A stretch of 64,000 bases of DNA, taken from JABDMH01 sp965223025 (lineage in GTDB: Bacteria > Bacteroidota > Bacteroidia > Chitinophagales > Saprospiraceae). The translations under genes were made by a program, and so were the position numbers. How positions within the stretch are numbered: the stretch's first letter is position 1; each line of letters opens with the position of its first letter. The notes under the pieces are model-generated. The model did no database searches. It saw only the letters and a program-made list of their open reading frames with translations, and had not been told where the DNA came from. The stretch is taken from NCBI GenBank assembly GCA_965223025.1, contig CBDCVP010000022.1:558001-622000 (forward strand), given 5' to 3'. This document shows positions 17,563 through 26,646 of the stretch, piece after piece.

Positions 17563-17912
17563 GGGTTTAGGGCAGGAAAGTGACCTTTGCTGCATCACCT
17601 GACGATGGTTGTATCAGGGATAGAATTAAAGAAAGTGGTCTCCAAGTAAAAAGCCTGCCCCGAGACTACCATAGGGATCATGTTTCTGGCCAACCATCTT
17701 TTGTGCGATGCTCTGCTAGAGCGCCATCTTGTTTTCCACCTTGGTCTAAGGCCATATTCTCATCCCATACATCACTATGGTTGGATTTTCTGACGGCATT
17801 TGGCTCTGCCATCCTCATTTCATACTTTGCAGACGCATTCTCATTCCTCTAGATCTCGCAAATTCGAAGGCTGCCGGCGTAGTGCATAAGATTTTTACTC
17901 AGCAAGGATTTC
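17563..17912. other. Intergenic region between rplU and the GT-C-like gene
   Basis: I see no gene here. A 90-codon plus-strand frame (17580-17852) has no domain or signal and overlaps the upstream part of the rplU promoter region. Sequence close to 17913 contains AAGGATTTC before the ATG, a possible but weak ribosome-binding region. Confidence 0.5.
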
Positions 17913-19733
17913 ATGGTCGAGAATATTACCGACAGCAAACCGGGTGCCTGGATTCCAACTGTTTTTGCCATGTCGGTTTTTGCCGTTATTTGCGGACTAG
18001 TCATCATATACCCGCACATCGAACTTGGATTTCCAAGAGGACATAATTTTTGGAATAATTACTTCTGGTATGAATCGTTCAAAGACCAGATCTTCGCTGG
18101 TGAGTTATATCCAAGATGGCTTCTCAACCAAAATGCAGGATTAGGCGGTCCTGTCTTCTACTTCTACGCTCCCTTACCTTTTTACCTTTTTACTTGTATT
18201 ACCTGGATTTTGGGCGAAAGTGTCTCCAGTCTCACGATTCTGACAATGGGACATTTTTGCATGCTCTTATTTTCGGGGTTGACCTTCTACTGCTTGATTC
18301 GCAAATTCGCGTCGCCTTTTTGGTCGATCGCCACCTCGGTACTTTATATGTTTTTACCTTATCATTACTTAGACCTTGAGGTAAGGTGTGCTGTGGGAGA
18401 ATCGTGGGCGTATGTGTGGATTCCATTTATTCTTTCCAACATCTTACATAATCAAGTCCGTACAAAACACCTGCTGTGGGGGGCCATCGGGTATGGTTGT
18501 CTGGTGCTTTCTCATCTTCCCAGTGCCTTACTGGCAATTCCCATCATTGTGATTTTCGGACTTATAAATAGAGATCAAGTCAAATTGCTGCCAGCCACCG
18601 GTCGTTTGCTGGTCGTAGGAGTGCTGGGGCTGATGCTTAGCGCTTCCTATGGGTTGCCTGCTCTTGTCTTGCAGACTTATCTCCCATTTGACGCCTGGAT
18701 AGGCAGCTATGGATCTGATTTTCATCCGGTTAGCTGGCTTATCGGTTATGATCATCCAAAACCTTCTTTTGCTCCGATTGTATATCTGGCACTCACTGCC
18801 AGCACATTGATGGCAGGATTAGTAATGGGTGCTTTCTATCTGGTGAATCGTCTCCACAATGCAAATGATCGACAAGACAGTCTGATGCCACTTATTTGGT
18901 CTTGCATGGTGTCGATAGCGCTATGTTGGTTTATGATGAGCAATTTGAGTCAAGTAATCTGGGTGCATGTTCCATTCCTAGCTCAAGTACAATTTCCTTG
19001 GAGAATCGGTGTGACGATAGATGTCTGCAGTGCGCTGCTTGTCGGACTCTTGGCACCAAAAATTCTCGATGCACTTTGTCTTAAGTTTGATCGATCAGGC
19101 ATCACCATCAGAATAGGAGGCTATGTTGCCATGATACTTTTACTGGTAATGGTAACAGGTGGGGTCTTCACGACTTATTTTCCATCGACCGTTGCCACGG
19201 TAGAGCCAGAGAGATCTCCCCCAAATCTTATCGAATATCGAACCAAATGGCAGGTAGAGAGTCGGCAGTATCTCATGTCTAGCACAGTCAGGGACCTCTC
19301 CAACCCCGAGCTGGCGCCTGCCATTCATAGACATGGACATCTTGCTTGGAGCAATTTTGTAAAGCGCCTACCAATCATTGATCCGAGAAGAAACCTCAGT
19401 GAAACTGAATCGGTTTACACCGTCGATGATCATGATGGGTACCTAAGCATAGCAGCCGACCTCGCAACCACCGCTACCATTCGAGTGAAAAAGCTCTATT
19501 TTCCCCATTGGTATATGCAGGCTCAGGAGAGCGATCATGAGATCAGCACCTATCCTGATCCCCAAACCGGCTTACTTCTGTGTGACCTTCCGGCAGGTAA
19601 ACACCGTTTTACTCTACAGAAAAAGCAGCTAAAACCCGAACTTATTGGTAACCTTATTTCCCTTATTACTGGACTCCTGGTAGTAGGGATGATTATTAAG
19701 TGGGGGTATGCATCTACCAATCCAAGAGGGTGA
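17913..19733 (+). CDS. Polytopic membrane protein, PTPS-related (PF10131) / GT-C-like
   Basis: A 606-residue protein with about 10-12 membrane helices. The region 'GELYPRWLLNQNAGLGGPVFYFYAPLPFYL' (about residues 64-93) is the hallmark of the membrane family named '6-pyruvoyl-tetrahydropterin synthase related' (PF10131). Its members resemble GT-C sugar transferases and have acidic residues in the first extracytoplasmic loop. The C-terminal 140 residues form a soluble beta-rich domain ending in a last helix. A role in transferring a sugar from a lipid carrier is an inference from the fold. The ATG at 17913 follows a poor ribosome-binding site. The 200 bases after the stop contain no gene I recognise. 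Confidence 0.75.
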   Translation: MVENITDSKPGAWIPTVFAMSVFAVICGLVIIYPHIELGFPRGHNFWNNYFWYESFKDQIFAGELYPRWLLNQNAGLGGPVFYFYAPLPFYLFTCITWILGESVSSLTILTMGHFCMLLFSGLTFYCLIRKFASPFWSIATSVLYMFLPYHYLDLEVRCAVGESWAYVWIPFILSNILHNQVRTKHLLWGAIGYGCLVLSHLPSALLAIPIIVIFGLINRDQVKLLPATGRLLVVGVLGLMLSASYGLPALVLQTYLPFDAWIGSYGSDFHPVSWLIGYDHPKPSFAPIVYLALTASTLMAGLVMGAFYLVNRLHNANDRQDSLMPLIWSCMVSIALCWFMMSNLSQVIWVHVPFLAQVQFPWRIGVTIDVCSALLVGLLAPKILDALCLKFDRSGITIRIGGYVAMILLLVMVTGGVFTTYFPSTVATVEPERSPPNLIEYRTKWQVESRQYLMSSTVRDLSNPELAPAIHRHGHLAWSNFVKRLPIIDPRRNLSETESVYTVDDHDGYLSIAADLATTATIRVKKLYFPHWYMQAQESDHEISTYPDPQTGLLLCDLPAGKHRFTLQKKQLKPELIGNLISLITGLLVVGMIIKWGYASTNPRG

Positions 19734-19941
19734 AGCGAGATCAATACTCATACAGCGGATTTAGCAGAGAAAGTTATCCCATTCTCGCTCTCTCACCATC
19801 TCCGATTGTGGTCGACGAAGGTGATCGGCATGGTGCAATTATCTCCATGTTCATAGGAAAACCCGTCATTTGTGACCTCCTCGGCAACATAACTTATTAC
19901 TACCAAATGAAAAGTCAAAATGCCTCAGTGGAGACTAACCA

Positions 19942-20388
19942 TCATATCAAGGGGCTGGCGAAAATCCTTTGATCTAAAATAGATTTGAGAATTATCGAAG
20001 TCGTCAATTCGCCGAATTTTGCAAGTCTCACATTGAGCGCTTCTAAATGCTTAGTATCGCGGACAAAGCCCTTCATCAACATACAGTCTTTGCCAGTCAA
20101 TTTATGACACTCGGATATTTCGGCTACTGACTGGATGAACTCCTCAAATCTTTCAACGTGACCAAAGCGAATCTTTATAGAAATATAAACTCCTAAGGGA
20201 TAACCCAGCTTGTCCATATTGAGTTTAGAAGTGTGTCTCTCTATGATGCCGGCATCCTCCATTTTTTGAATTCGCTCTGCGCTTGCAGGTGATGAAAGGC
20301 CCACTTCTTGAGCAATATCTTTCAGAGCACTTCTTGAATTTCGCTGCAATAGCTCAAGTATCTTCCAGTTTAAATCATCCAGTTTCAT
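19942..20388 (-). CDS. Lrp/AsnC family transcriptional regulator
   Basis: A 148-residue regulator of the feast/famine family. The N-terminal winged helix-turn-helix ('LDDLNWKILELLQRNSRSALKDIA...GLSSPASAERIQKMEDAGII') recognises DNA. The C-terminal RAM/AsnC ligand domain contains 'ECHKLTGKDCMLMKGFVRD', the conserved 'tGdyDyll.v' effector region. Such proteins form octamers and respond to amino acids. It is divergent from the DinB gene, with a 103-base AT-rich spacer that contains a palindrome (20415-20438) suited for autoregulation. The start ATG at 20388 begins with the family-typical 'MKLDDLN'. Confidence 0.93.
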   Translation of the reverse strand: MKLDDLNWKILELLQRNSRSALKDIAQEVGLSSPASAERIQKMEDAGIIERHTSKLNMDKLGYPLGVYISIKIRFGHVERFEEFIQSVAEISECHKLTGKDCMLMKGFVRDTKHLEALNVRLAKFGELTTSIILKSILDQRIFASPLI

Positions 20389-20414
20389 TAATTAATTCTT
20401 TTTCAATAAAAGCA

Positions 20415-20438
20415 TTGTAATATAACGCATATTTACAA
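20415..20438. promoter_or_regulatory. Palindromic operator candidate between the Lrp/AsnC and DinB genes
   Basis: TTGTAATAT and ATATTTACAA form an imperfect inverted repeat (outer arms TTGTAA / TTACAA) in the spacer of two divergent genes. One of these encodes an Lrp/AsnC regulator, a family that usually controls its own promoter through AT-rich palindromes. The assignment rests on position and symmetry only. Confidence 0.45.
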
Positions 20439-20491
20439 TAATACAGAATTAAATAAAGTTTTAGCGCGATTTCCTATCATAACTTTATGCT

Positions 20492-21022
20492 ATGAGAATA
20501 AGAGACATTGTCCCGAACGAATATGATGGCTATTATGGTAGATATATAGCTAAACTGAGACCGGACACAGAATTACGGCAGAGATTTGAAACTGGGAAAT
20601 CTGAGCTAATAGATTTTTTTGATTCCGTACCGGAGGAAAAATTGGATCATAGGTATGCCCCCAATAAATGGACCATCAAAGAAGTGTTCCAGCATATGAT
20701 TGATTCTGAGAGGATCTTCATCTATCGGTGCTTCCGTATCGCTCGCCGTGATGAAACTGCTTTAGCTGGCTTCGACCAAAATGAATATATAACTCCATCG
20801 GGAGCATCACAAAAGTCTCTGGAGACAATATCTCTGGAGTTCAGGGTGACCAGAGAGGCATCGATAACACTGCTGGATAGTCTACATGATGATGATCTGC
20901 GATCAATCGGCAATGCCAATGGTGCCTCGTTATCGGCCCGCGCTGCGGCGGCGGTCATCATTGGTCACAATATCTGGCATAGGGAGATTATCAAAGAAAG
21001 ATATCTAAGATCCTCATGCTGA
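20492..21022 (+). CDS. DinB family protein (metal-dependent, DinB_2)
   Basis: A 176-residue protein of the DinB/YfiT-like four-helix bundle superfamily. The sequence 'HRYAPNKWTIKEVFQHMIDSERIF' contains the first conserved histidine after 'kWtikevl.Hl.D.Er', and 'IIGHNIWHREIIKERYL' contributes the other metal ligands (HxxxH). Members include thiol transferases and damage-inducible proteins. The actual substrate is unknown. The gene is divergent from an Lrp/AsnC regulator, which may control it. The TonB-dependent receptor gene begins 36 bases downstream, possibly in the same transcript. Confidence 0.88.
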   Translation: MRIRDIVPNEYDGYYGRYIAKLRPDTELRQRFETGKSELIDFFDSVPEEKLDHRYAPNKWTIKEVFQHMIDSERIFIYRCFRIARRDETALAGFDQNEYITPSGASQKSLETISLEFRVTREASITLLDSLHDDDLRSIGNANGASLSARAAAAVIIGHNIWHREIIKERYLRSSC

Positions 21023-21058
21023 CAGCTAGGATTTTGAAACTTGATAAACTTCAATAAA

Positions 21059-23470
21059 ATGAATCTACACCAGTACCCTAAATTCTTCATGGTAGCTTTA
21101 CTCCTCTGTGCTATATCCAATGATATAGTTGCTCAAGAGGCCTCTCAGGGATACAGTATAACCACCAAGGTACAGAGCTCCACTGACATCCCCGTTGAGA
21201 TTGGGAATGTACTGATATTGTCTCCCTCTGACTCTTCCCTACTTATGGGAGATGTCTTTTATCATGGTGAGGTTGTCCTCAAGGAATTAGCTGATCCTCA
21301 CTTCATCTTAAAAATTACGGCCTTGGGCTATGAAGATCACACTCAGGCAATTCATTTGGTGAAGAAATCCACCATGTTGGAACCGATCATTCTATCAGGA
21401 ACATACCTGGAAGGTGTAGAGGTCAGCTCGAACCGGCACATTGTGGAAAAAAGGGGTACCGACCTCATAGTCAATGTTGCCAACACAGCCTTGAGCGATG
21501 CCGGCACGATTCAAGATGTCTTGCAGAATGCCCCAAAAATCGATATCAATCGGAATGGCCAAATATCAGTTCTAGGAAAGGGTCAGGCAGTCATTTTTGT
21601 GGATGGACAACAAATTGCTTCCACTCAAATACTCAGTAGTTTATCATCTAAGGAAGTTGCCAAAATCGAGATCATAGAGAATCCACCCGCCAGTTTCGAC
21701 GCATCGGGGAATGCGGTCATCAACATAGTCACCAAGACCAAGACATTGGAGGGATACAAGTTAGGTCTCACACAAGAGATTGGGTATGGAAAGCATTTTC
21801 GTTCGTTCTTTCAAGTTAATGCCTACTGGAAGTACAAGGGACTTATGGTACAAGGTGATGTTGGTATGAGACCACAGACCATGGGCAATCGCTTCAGACA
21901 AACCAGGACTTATCTCAGTGACTTGGATCCCTATTATACTGACAATCAATATTTACTTAAAAACAAGGGGTTGGGACAGAACTTTTCTATTCGCACATCA
22001 TATGGCTTCAATAACGGTATGTCCCTGGGTTTGAACTACAATGGTACCAACAGTCGTGCGGATAAAAGAGGCAATAATTATCGAACTGTTGAATTAGCCA
22101 CAATTTCTGCCTTAGACATCAGCACACTTGTCACTGGCACCACCCATCAACACAGCAATACCCTTTCACTCTTTTTGAGAAGAAGTGGGGAAAACAAGTT
22201 GACTTATCAATGGCAGGGGCAATATTCGGATTTTGGATTGGATCGCGGTGAGTGGAGCAATCAAGACATCAAATCAATGGCTGGCTTACGTCAGTTATTG
22301 AGAAGAAGTCAAAACACGAATGGCATTTCGATCTACACCCTCCAGGCAGATTTTCAAAAAGCCGTCAGGCAAAAGATACGGCTTGAATGGGGTGCTAAAA
22401 ACGCCTTCATCAGAAATAGAAGTTATGTGGGTCTCAATGAAATTTTGGAAGATGGTGAAGAAATATCCCTGCCTGCATTCACCAATGATTTTAACTACCA
22501 TGAAAATATTCTTGCGTCTTACCTTCAAGTGCATTGGAGCAACCAATCTCATTTTTCCCTTACAATGGGTCTTCGAGGAGAGTGGACTACTGCCAATAGC
22601 ACCGCAGAAGACATACCGGGCGGAGTATTGGAAAGAAATTATTATGATCTATTCCCGTCATTCTCGATACAATACTCTTTTAACGATCATACCAAGGCCT
22701 CCCTGTCTTACAATAACAGGATCATCAGACCACCTTTCCAGGATTTAAATCCTTATGTGCTGTATGTCGATTCTTTGGTCTCACTCCAGGGAAATGCCTA
22801 TCTGGTACCAGAAGGTATTCACTCGATCGCATTGGGTGTAAGCCACAAAGTCTGGGCCTTTGATTTAAGCTATGTCAGGACCAACCACAAGATTAATCAA
22901 ATATTTCGATCACGCGATCGCCACCATCCCAATGTCATTTCCTTTGTCAAAGAAAACCTCAACTACACTGATCTTTATTTGCTATCAGCAACAGGGAATA
23001 TCAGCTACAACAAATACAATGCTTACATCTCCTTTGGTGGATTCTACGATAAGCACGATGTGCAGGATATCAGTACCACTCTGGCTAATGACCGTTTTGG
23101 GTACTATTTTCAGGTCAATCAATTTGTCGGTTTGCCCTGGGGCTTTCAGCTCGGTGGTTATGCACGCTACACCTCAGCCAGAGTGGATGGCGTCTATATA
23201 GATGATCCTATGTCATACCTCAACCTTACCCTAAGTAAGAAATTTGTCAAAGATCAACTGACCGTCAGGCTGTGGTACAATGACGTACTAGACGACTGGC
23301 GATTTACCGGCATTTCTAGTTTTAACAATATGCATATGAATTATGTGTCGGAAGGTGATTGGAATTTCATAAAACTATCAATGAATTGGAACTTTGGAAA
23401 GCTCAGCGGATCTGCCAATAATCCAAATAAGATCTCAAAGGATGAATTGAATCGCATCGGAAATATGTAG
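21059..23470 (+). CDS. TonB-dependent-receptor-like outer-membrane beta-barrel protein
   Basis: About 803 residues, starting at the ATG at 21059; a TTG at 21041 would add six residues. It has a signal peptide ('FFMVALLLCAISNDIVAQ'), a carboxypeptidase-regulatory-like beta domain (about 30-115), and a plug-like region with 'LSDAGTIQDVLQNAPKIDINRNGQISVLGKGQAVIFVDGQQ' features at about 140-190. A long C-terminal barrel of the OMP_b-brl_3 type follows, ending in 'FIKLSMNWNFGKL'. These proteins are outer-membrane transporters or their relatives. No SusD partner follows, and no clear TonB box is visible, so the substrate cannot be inferred. An insertion sequence begins 63 bases after the stop. Confidence 0.88.
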   Translation: MNLHQYPKFFMVALLLCAISNDIVAQEASQGYSITTKVQSSTDIPVEIGNVLILSPSDSSLLMGDVFYHGEVVLKELADPHFILKITALGYEDHTQAIHLVKKSTMLEPIILSGTYLEGVEVSSNRHIVEKRGTDLIVNVANTALSDAGTIQDVLQNAPKIDINRNGQISVLGKGQAVIFVDGQQIASTQILSSLSSKEVAKIEIIENPPASFDASGNAVINIVTKTKTLEGYKLGLTQEIGYGKHFRSFFQVNAYWKYKGLMVQGDVGMRPQTMGNRFRQTRTYLSDLDPYYTDNQYLLKNKGLGQNFSIRTSYGFNNGMSLGLNYNGTNSRADKRGNNYRTVELATISALDISTLVTGTTHQHSNTLSLFLRRSGENKLTYQWQGQYSDFGLDRGEWSNQDIKSMAGLRQLLRRSQNTNGISIYTLQADFQKAVRQKIRLEWGAKNAFIRNRSYVGLNEILEDGEEISLPAFTNDFNYHENILASYLQVHWSNQSHFSLTMGLRGEWTTANSTAEDIPGGVLERNYYDLFPSFSIQYSFNDHTKASLSYNNRIIRPPFQDLNPYVLYVDSLVSLQGNAYLVPEGIHSIALGVSHKVWAFDLSYVRTNHKINQIFRSRDRHHPNVISFVKENLNYTDLYLLSATGNISYNKYNAYISFGGFYDKHDVQDISTTLANDRFGYYFQVNQFVGLPWGFQLGGYARYTSARVDGVYIDDPMSYLNLTLSKKFVKDQLTVRLWYNDVLDDWRFTGISSFNNMHMNYVSEGDWNFIKLSMNWNFGKLSGSANNPNKISKDELNRIGNM

Positions 23471-23532
23471 GTCCTAATATGGAATATCATGGGAAATGAT
23501 CGGTTCGCCATAACGCTGTGTCATTTAGTTTT

Positions 23533-24508
23533 ACTGAATAATGCAGTTTGGTTGCACGGTAAGGTACTTACTTAGAGGCAAAAAGAAAATGGAAACTGAA
23601 AGAATGTTTAAAGGAGTCAGTATTTTTGAATTTAGTAGTCGATTTACGTGTAAAGCGGATTGTCTGGATTACTTGAGTGAAATCAAGTGGAGCAGTGGAT
23701 ATTCATGTCGCAAATGTGGTAATGGGAAATATTGTGGGACAGCTCGATACGGAGAAAGACGATGTACCAAATGTCGTTCTGTGGAATCCCCTACTGCCCA
23801 TACCCTTTTTCATAAAGTAAAATTTCCGTTGCACAAGGCATTCTACATTATTTTCTATCTAAGCACCTCGACAAAAGGAATGTCAACCTATGAATTAGCT
23901 CGAAAGTTGGACATGAATCAACCGGTAGTGTGGCGCTTTAAAACGAAGGTCATGTTAGCAATGAAATCAAGTGGGAAATATCCGATTGATGGTGCGGTGG
24001 CTGTAGATGAAACGATGATCGGGGGCAAGGTGAAAAAGCAGCGCGGCCGAAGTCAATCGACTAAAAAACAGGTAGTTGTGGCTATCCAGAAACACCCTGG
24101 AGGTGGAATCAGCAGGGCATATGCAAAGGTTATTCCCAATGCTGGCAGCAAACAGCTAGAGCCATTCTTTGACCAACATATTGACCCAGATGCAATCGTA
24201 ACGACCGATAAATGGAGAGGTTACTCCCCCATTGCTCGAAAAGGAAAATATCATGTTGACCAGATCCACTCTAAAAAAGGAGAGAATTTTCCTTTGATGC
24301 ATCGGTTTATTATGGGGCTCAAATCTTGGTTGAGAGGTATTCATCATCAAGTAAAATATCTACAAAAGTATCTCAATGAGTATACCTACAGGTTCAATAG
24401 GCACCTGTATAAAGACATTCTATTTCATAATCTTACCAATAGATTAATGCTTCATCCACCATGCACGATTCCAGATTTGAAATTTGTAACGTAAATGAAT
24501 TATTCAGT
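23533..24508 (+). mobile_element. IS1595-family insertion sequence
   Basis: The element is bounded by inverted repeats: ACTGAATAAT at 23533-23542 and its reverse complement ATTATTCAGT at 24499-24508. Imperfect similarity continues inward (GCAGTT versus TCATTT). The direct repeat AGTTTT flanks both ends (23527-23532 and 24509-24514). IS1595 elements usually make 8-bp duplications, so only part of the expected duplication is preserved, or the ends are one or two bases off. The length is 976 bp. It contains one transposase gene and lies exactly at the left end of a duplicated segment. Confidence 0.8.
23589..24494 (+). CDS. IS1595 family transposase (ISXO2-like DDE)
   Basis: A 301-residue transposase, taking the ATG at 23589. 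The N-terminal zinc-ribbon has two CxxC pairs ('SCRKCGNGKYCG' and 'RRCTKCRSVESPTAHTLFHK'), the typical ISXO2-like arrangement. The helix-turn-helix region follows ('MSTYELARKLDMNQPVVWRFKTKV'). The DDE catalytic core starts at 'VAVDETMIGGK' (first D and E), continues with 'VTTDKWRGY' (second D) and ends with 'LNEYTYRFNRH', the conserved 'l.Ey.fRfNrR' region. It appears full length and intact, so the element may be active. Confidence 0.92.
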   Translation: METERMFKGVSIFEFSSRFTCKADCLDYLSEIKWSSGYSCRKCGNGKYCGTARYGERRCTKCRSVESPTAHTLFHKVKFPLHKAFYIIFYLSTSTKGMSTYELARKLDMNQPVVWRFKTKVMLAMKSSGKYPIDGAVAVDETMIGGKVKKQRGRSQSTKKQVVVAIQKHPGGGISRAYAKVIPNAGSKQLEPFFDQHIDPDAIVTTDKWRGYSPIARKGKYHVDQIHSKKGENFPLMHRFIMGLKSWLRGIHHQVKYLQKYLNEYTYRFNRHLYKDILFHNLTNRLMLHPPCTIPDLKFVT

Positions 24509-25247
24509 AGTTTTATATTTCAAGTACTACCCAATAGCATGATAACCTCTGATTCCGATGAGCACCAACATTTTGAAAAACACAGGTCCGAAGCACTTTC
24601 CCTGTCCTATCAAAGACCAGGGGTAGATTGTGATGTGGGTATCAACGCATCTTCGTTTCAGTATCCAGGATTCCTTTGCCTCTTCGTCCACGTAGAGGAT
24701 GTGACTGATGACAACAAACCTAGATTTCGACCCCCTTTGCAGCGACTGGGTGAAAGAATTTGGAAAAGGAGGATCGGAGGCTATCTACACAGCTGCGATA
24801 GTCAGTCCACATGGTCGGTAGGAGATAATTGTGGGCAAGAAAATGAGCGCTGGGTCACAATCCGATCCCTATGCCGAAGCCTCCAAAGAAATCTTTTCTG
24901 TGGTAGAACAATTTTGCCCGAAAAAATAATCTCCTGTAGACTATCGTGGGATGTACTCCAGCAAAAAATCCGTCCTTCGAACTGTCCAAAACACCACGAA
25001 TGTAAGATCCAAAAGATACGACCGGGATCAACTTGATCTCGTTGCTGAGTTCATAGTTCGTGAACAAGTTTCCTACTATGGAAAAACCCTTATGGGCCCG
25101 AAAAACAGTTCGGCTGGAGGACTCCGTAAACTGCGTAATCTCATAAGCTGAGGACAATGTCACACCTATTCTTTGATCATCAGACTTGAGCAATGCCACC
25201 TCCAAGCCAGGTACTGCTATCCTGCCATCCAGGCCATTGCCTTCTTC
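24509..25247. repeat. Segmental duplication, copy 1 (truncated)
   Basis: About 740 bp are nearly identical to 25903-26646, with scattered substitutions and a few small indels. Copy 1 begins at the right edge of the IS1595 element and ends near 25247, where similarity stops inside the coding region of the duplicated gene. It therefore carries the 3' part of that gene and its downstream flank. Copy 2 holds the intact gene. Confidence 0.85.
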
Positions 25248-25250
25248 TAC
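24855..25250 (-). pseudogene. Truncated paralogue of the beta-barrel gene at 26253-26837
   Basis: The frame encodes the C-terminal two thirds of the protein whose intact copy lies at 26253-26837. Stretches such as 'PGLEVALLK' and 'LFYHRKDFFGGFGIGIGL' are the same in both. An in-frame stop (TTA on the plus strand, 25251-25253) lies where the homology begins, so the signal peptide and first strands are missing. Most differences between the copies are conservative, which suggests a fairly recent duplication. A start at the internal ATG (25205) would give a 116-residue protein without export signal, which is unlikely to be functional. Confidence 0.8.
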
Positions 25251-25331
25251 TTAGATACCGATGAAGTAAGATATACTCTGAAACCTCCAGATTTAACAGA
25301 AGACACTATTATCTCTACTTTCTAATCGGAA

Positions 25332-25802
25332 TTATCTCCTTTCCTTGTTTTTCTTGCGTAGTGATGTGATGATCATTGCCGTCGATCTATTCGGATCCTT
25401 TGATATACTTTTTATTTTTCCCGATGCAACTCCTGTCCTTAGTGATGAGACATTAATATTTGTACCACCATCGTCCTTACCGGGTTCATCCGGTGGGTGA
25501 GGTTGAGCTGAATCTGGCTTGTCCGGTGTGTTCCCTTCCGTTAGATCCTCCAGGGCATCTACACAATCTCTTTCGTTTGAAAAGCAGTCTACGTACCAAC
25601 TGTCCTTCCCATCATAAACATATAATCTGGCTCCATTCTTCGTTGGCCAATACACTCCAGCATCGCCGTTAGCGAGCTCGTAAGTCCATGCGCCATATCG
25701 ATCAATGAACTCAACAATACAGGGTTCAACCTGACCGACTGCCGTGCTTTTAAGGCCAAATAAAACTGTGATTACATATAAGATTCTCATGAAAGGTCTC
25801 AT
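25332..25802 (-). CDS. Secreted protein of unknown function, Pro/Lys-rich C-terminus
   Basis: A 156-residue protein with a signal peptide ('ILYVITVLFGLKSTAVGQ'); the second Met (25790) may be the true start. After cleavage comes a compact domain with 'FIDRYGAWTYELANGDAGVYW' and two or three cysteines ('WYVDCFSNERDCVDALEDL'). A disordered Pro/Asp-rich segment ('PDKPDSAQPHPPDEPGKDD') and a basic tail ending 'LRKKNKERR' follow. No family is recognised. It lies between the two copies of the duplicated segment and has a short palindrome (25833-25849) 30 bases upstream of its start. It may be part of the accessory region rather than the core genome. Confidence 0.6.
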   Translation of the reverse strand: MRPFMRILYVITVLFGLKSTAVGQVEPCIVEFIDRYGAWTYELANGDAGVYWPTKNGARLYVYDGKDSWYVDCFSNERDCVDALEDLTEGNTPDKPDSAQPHPPDEPGKDDGGTNINVSSLRTGVASGKIKSISKDPNRSTAMIITSLRKKNKERR

Positions 25803-25832
25803 TTCAAATTTTTTTATAGGTTAAAAAATAGA

Positions 25833-25849
25833 AGTCAATATTGTTGACT
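25833..25849. promoter_or_regulatory. Short palindrome upstream of the secreted-protein gene
   Basis: AGTCAA-TATTG-TTGACT is a perfect 6-bp inverted repeat in the AT-rich leader of the minus-strand gene at 25332-25802. It has the spacing of a small operator. There is no regulator gene next to it, so this is a candidate only. Confidence 0.3.
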
Positions 25850-25884
25850 ATTATTGTCCAAAATTAAAGACAGGAAGCTGGTCA

Positions 25885-25908
25885 GGCACTACCCTCAAGG
25901 GTAGTTTT
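25885..25908 (+). terminator. Intrinsic terminator-like hairpin at the start of duplication copy 2
   Basis: ACTACCC (25888-25894), loop TCAA, GGGTAGT (25899-25905) is followed by TTTTATATTT. This resembles a plus-strand terminator, although no plus-strand gene precedes it. A second potential hairpin uses GGGTAGT with ACTACCC at about 25923-25929. In copy 1 the IS1595 element sits exactly at this site and has removed the left arm. Confidence 0.45.
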
Positions 25909-26646
25909 ATATTTCAAGTACTACCCAATAGCATGATAACCTCTGATTCCGATGAGCACCAACATCTTAAAAAAACACAGGTCCGAAGCACTTTCCCTGT
26001 CCTATCAAAGACCAGGGGAGATTGTGATGTGGGTATCAACGCATCTTCGTTTCAGTATCCAGGATTCCTTTGCCTCTTCGTCCACGTAGAGGATGTGACT
26101 GATGACAACGAACCTAGATTTCAACCCCCTTTGCAGCGAGCGACTGGGTGAAAGAATTTGGAAAAGGAGGATCGGAGGCTATCTACACAGCTGCGATAGT
26201 CAGCCCACATGGTCGGCAGGAGATAATTGTGGGCAAGAAAATGAGCGCTGGGTCACAATCCGATCCCTATGCCGAAGCCTCCAAAGAAATCTTTTCTGTG
26301 GTAGAACAATTTTGCCCGAAAAAATAATCTCCTATGGACTAACGTAGGGTGTACTCCTGCAAAAAATCCTTCCTTCGAACTGTCTAAAACACCTTGAATG
26401 TAAGATCCAAAAGTTACGACCGGGATCAACTTGATCTTGTCGCTGAGCTCATAGTTCGTGAACAAGTTTCCTGCTATGGAAAAACCCTTATGGGCACGAA
26501 AAATGGTTCGGCTCGACGATGCAGTAAACTGAATAACTTCATAAGACGATGACAATGTCACACCAATTCTTTGATCATCAGTTTTGAGCAATGCCACCTC
26601 CAAGCCAGGAACTACCCTGTAACCATCTAGCCCATTGGCTTCTTCA
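25903..26646. repeat. Segmental duplication, copy 2 (with intact gene)
   Basis: This is the counterpart of 24509-25247. The left 350 bases (to 26252) contain no gene I recognise and form the 3' flank of the minus-strand gene. The rest covers the C-terminal part of that gene. Small indels relative to copy 1 (for example an extra AGCG near 26138) lie in the non-coding flank. Confidence 0.85.

Noticed and set aside
24461..25036. Plus-strand frame of 191 codons across the edge of the IS1595 element and duplication copy 1.
   Set aside because: It begins inside the transposase gene, and its counterpart in copy 2 is broken by indels, so it is not conserved even between the two copies.
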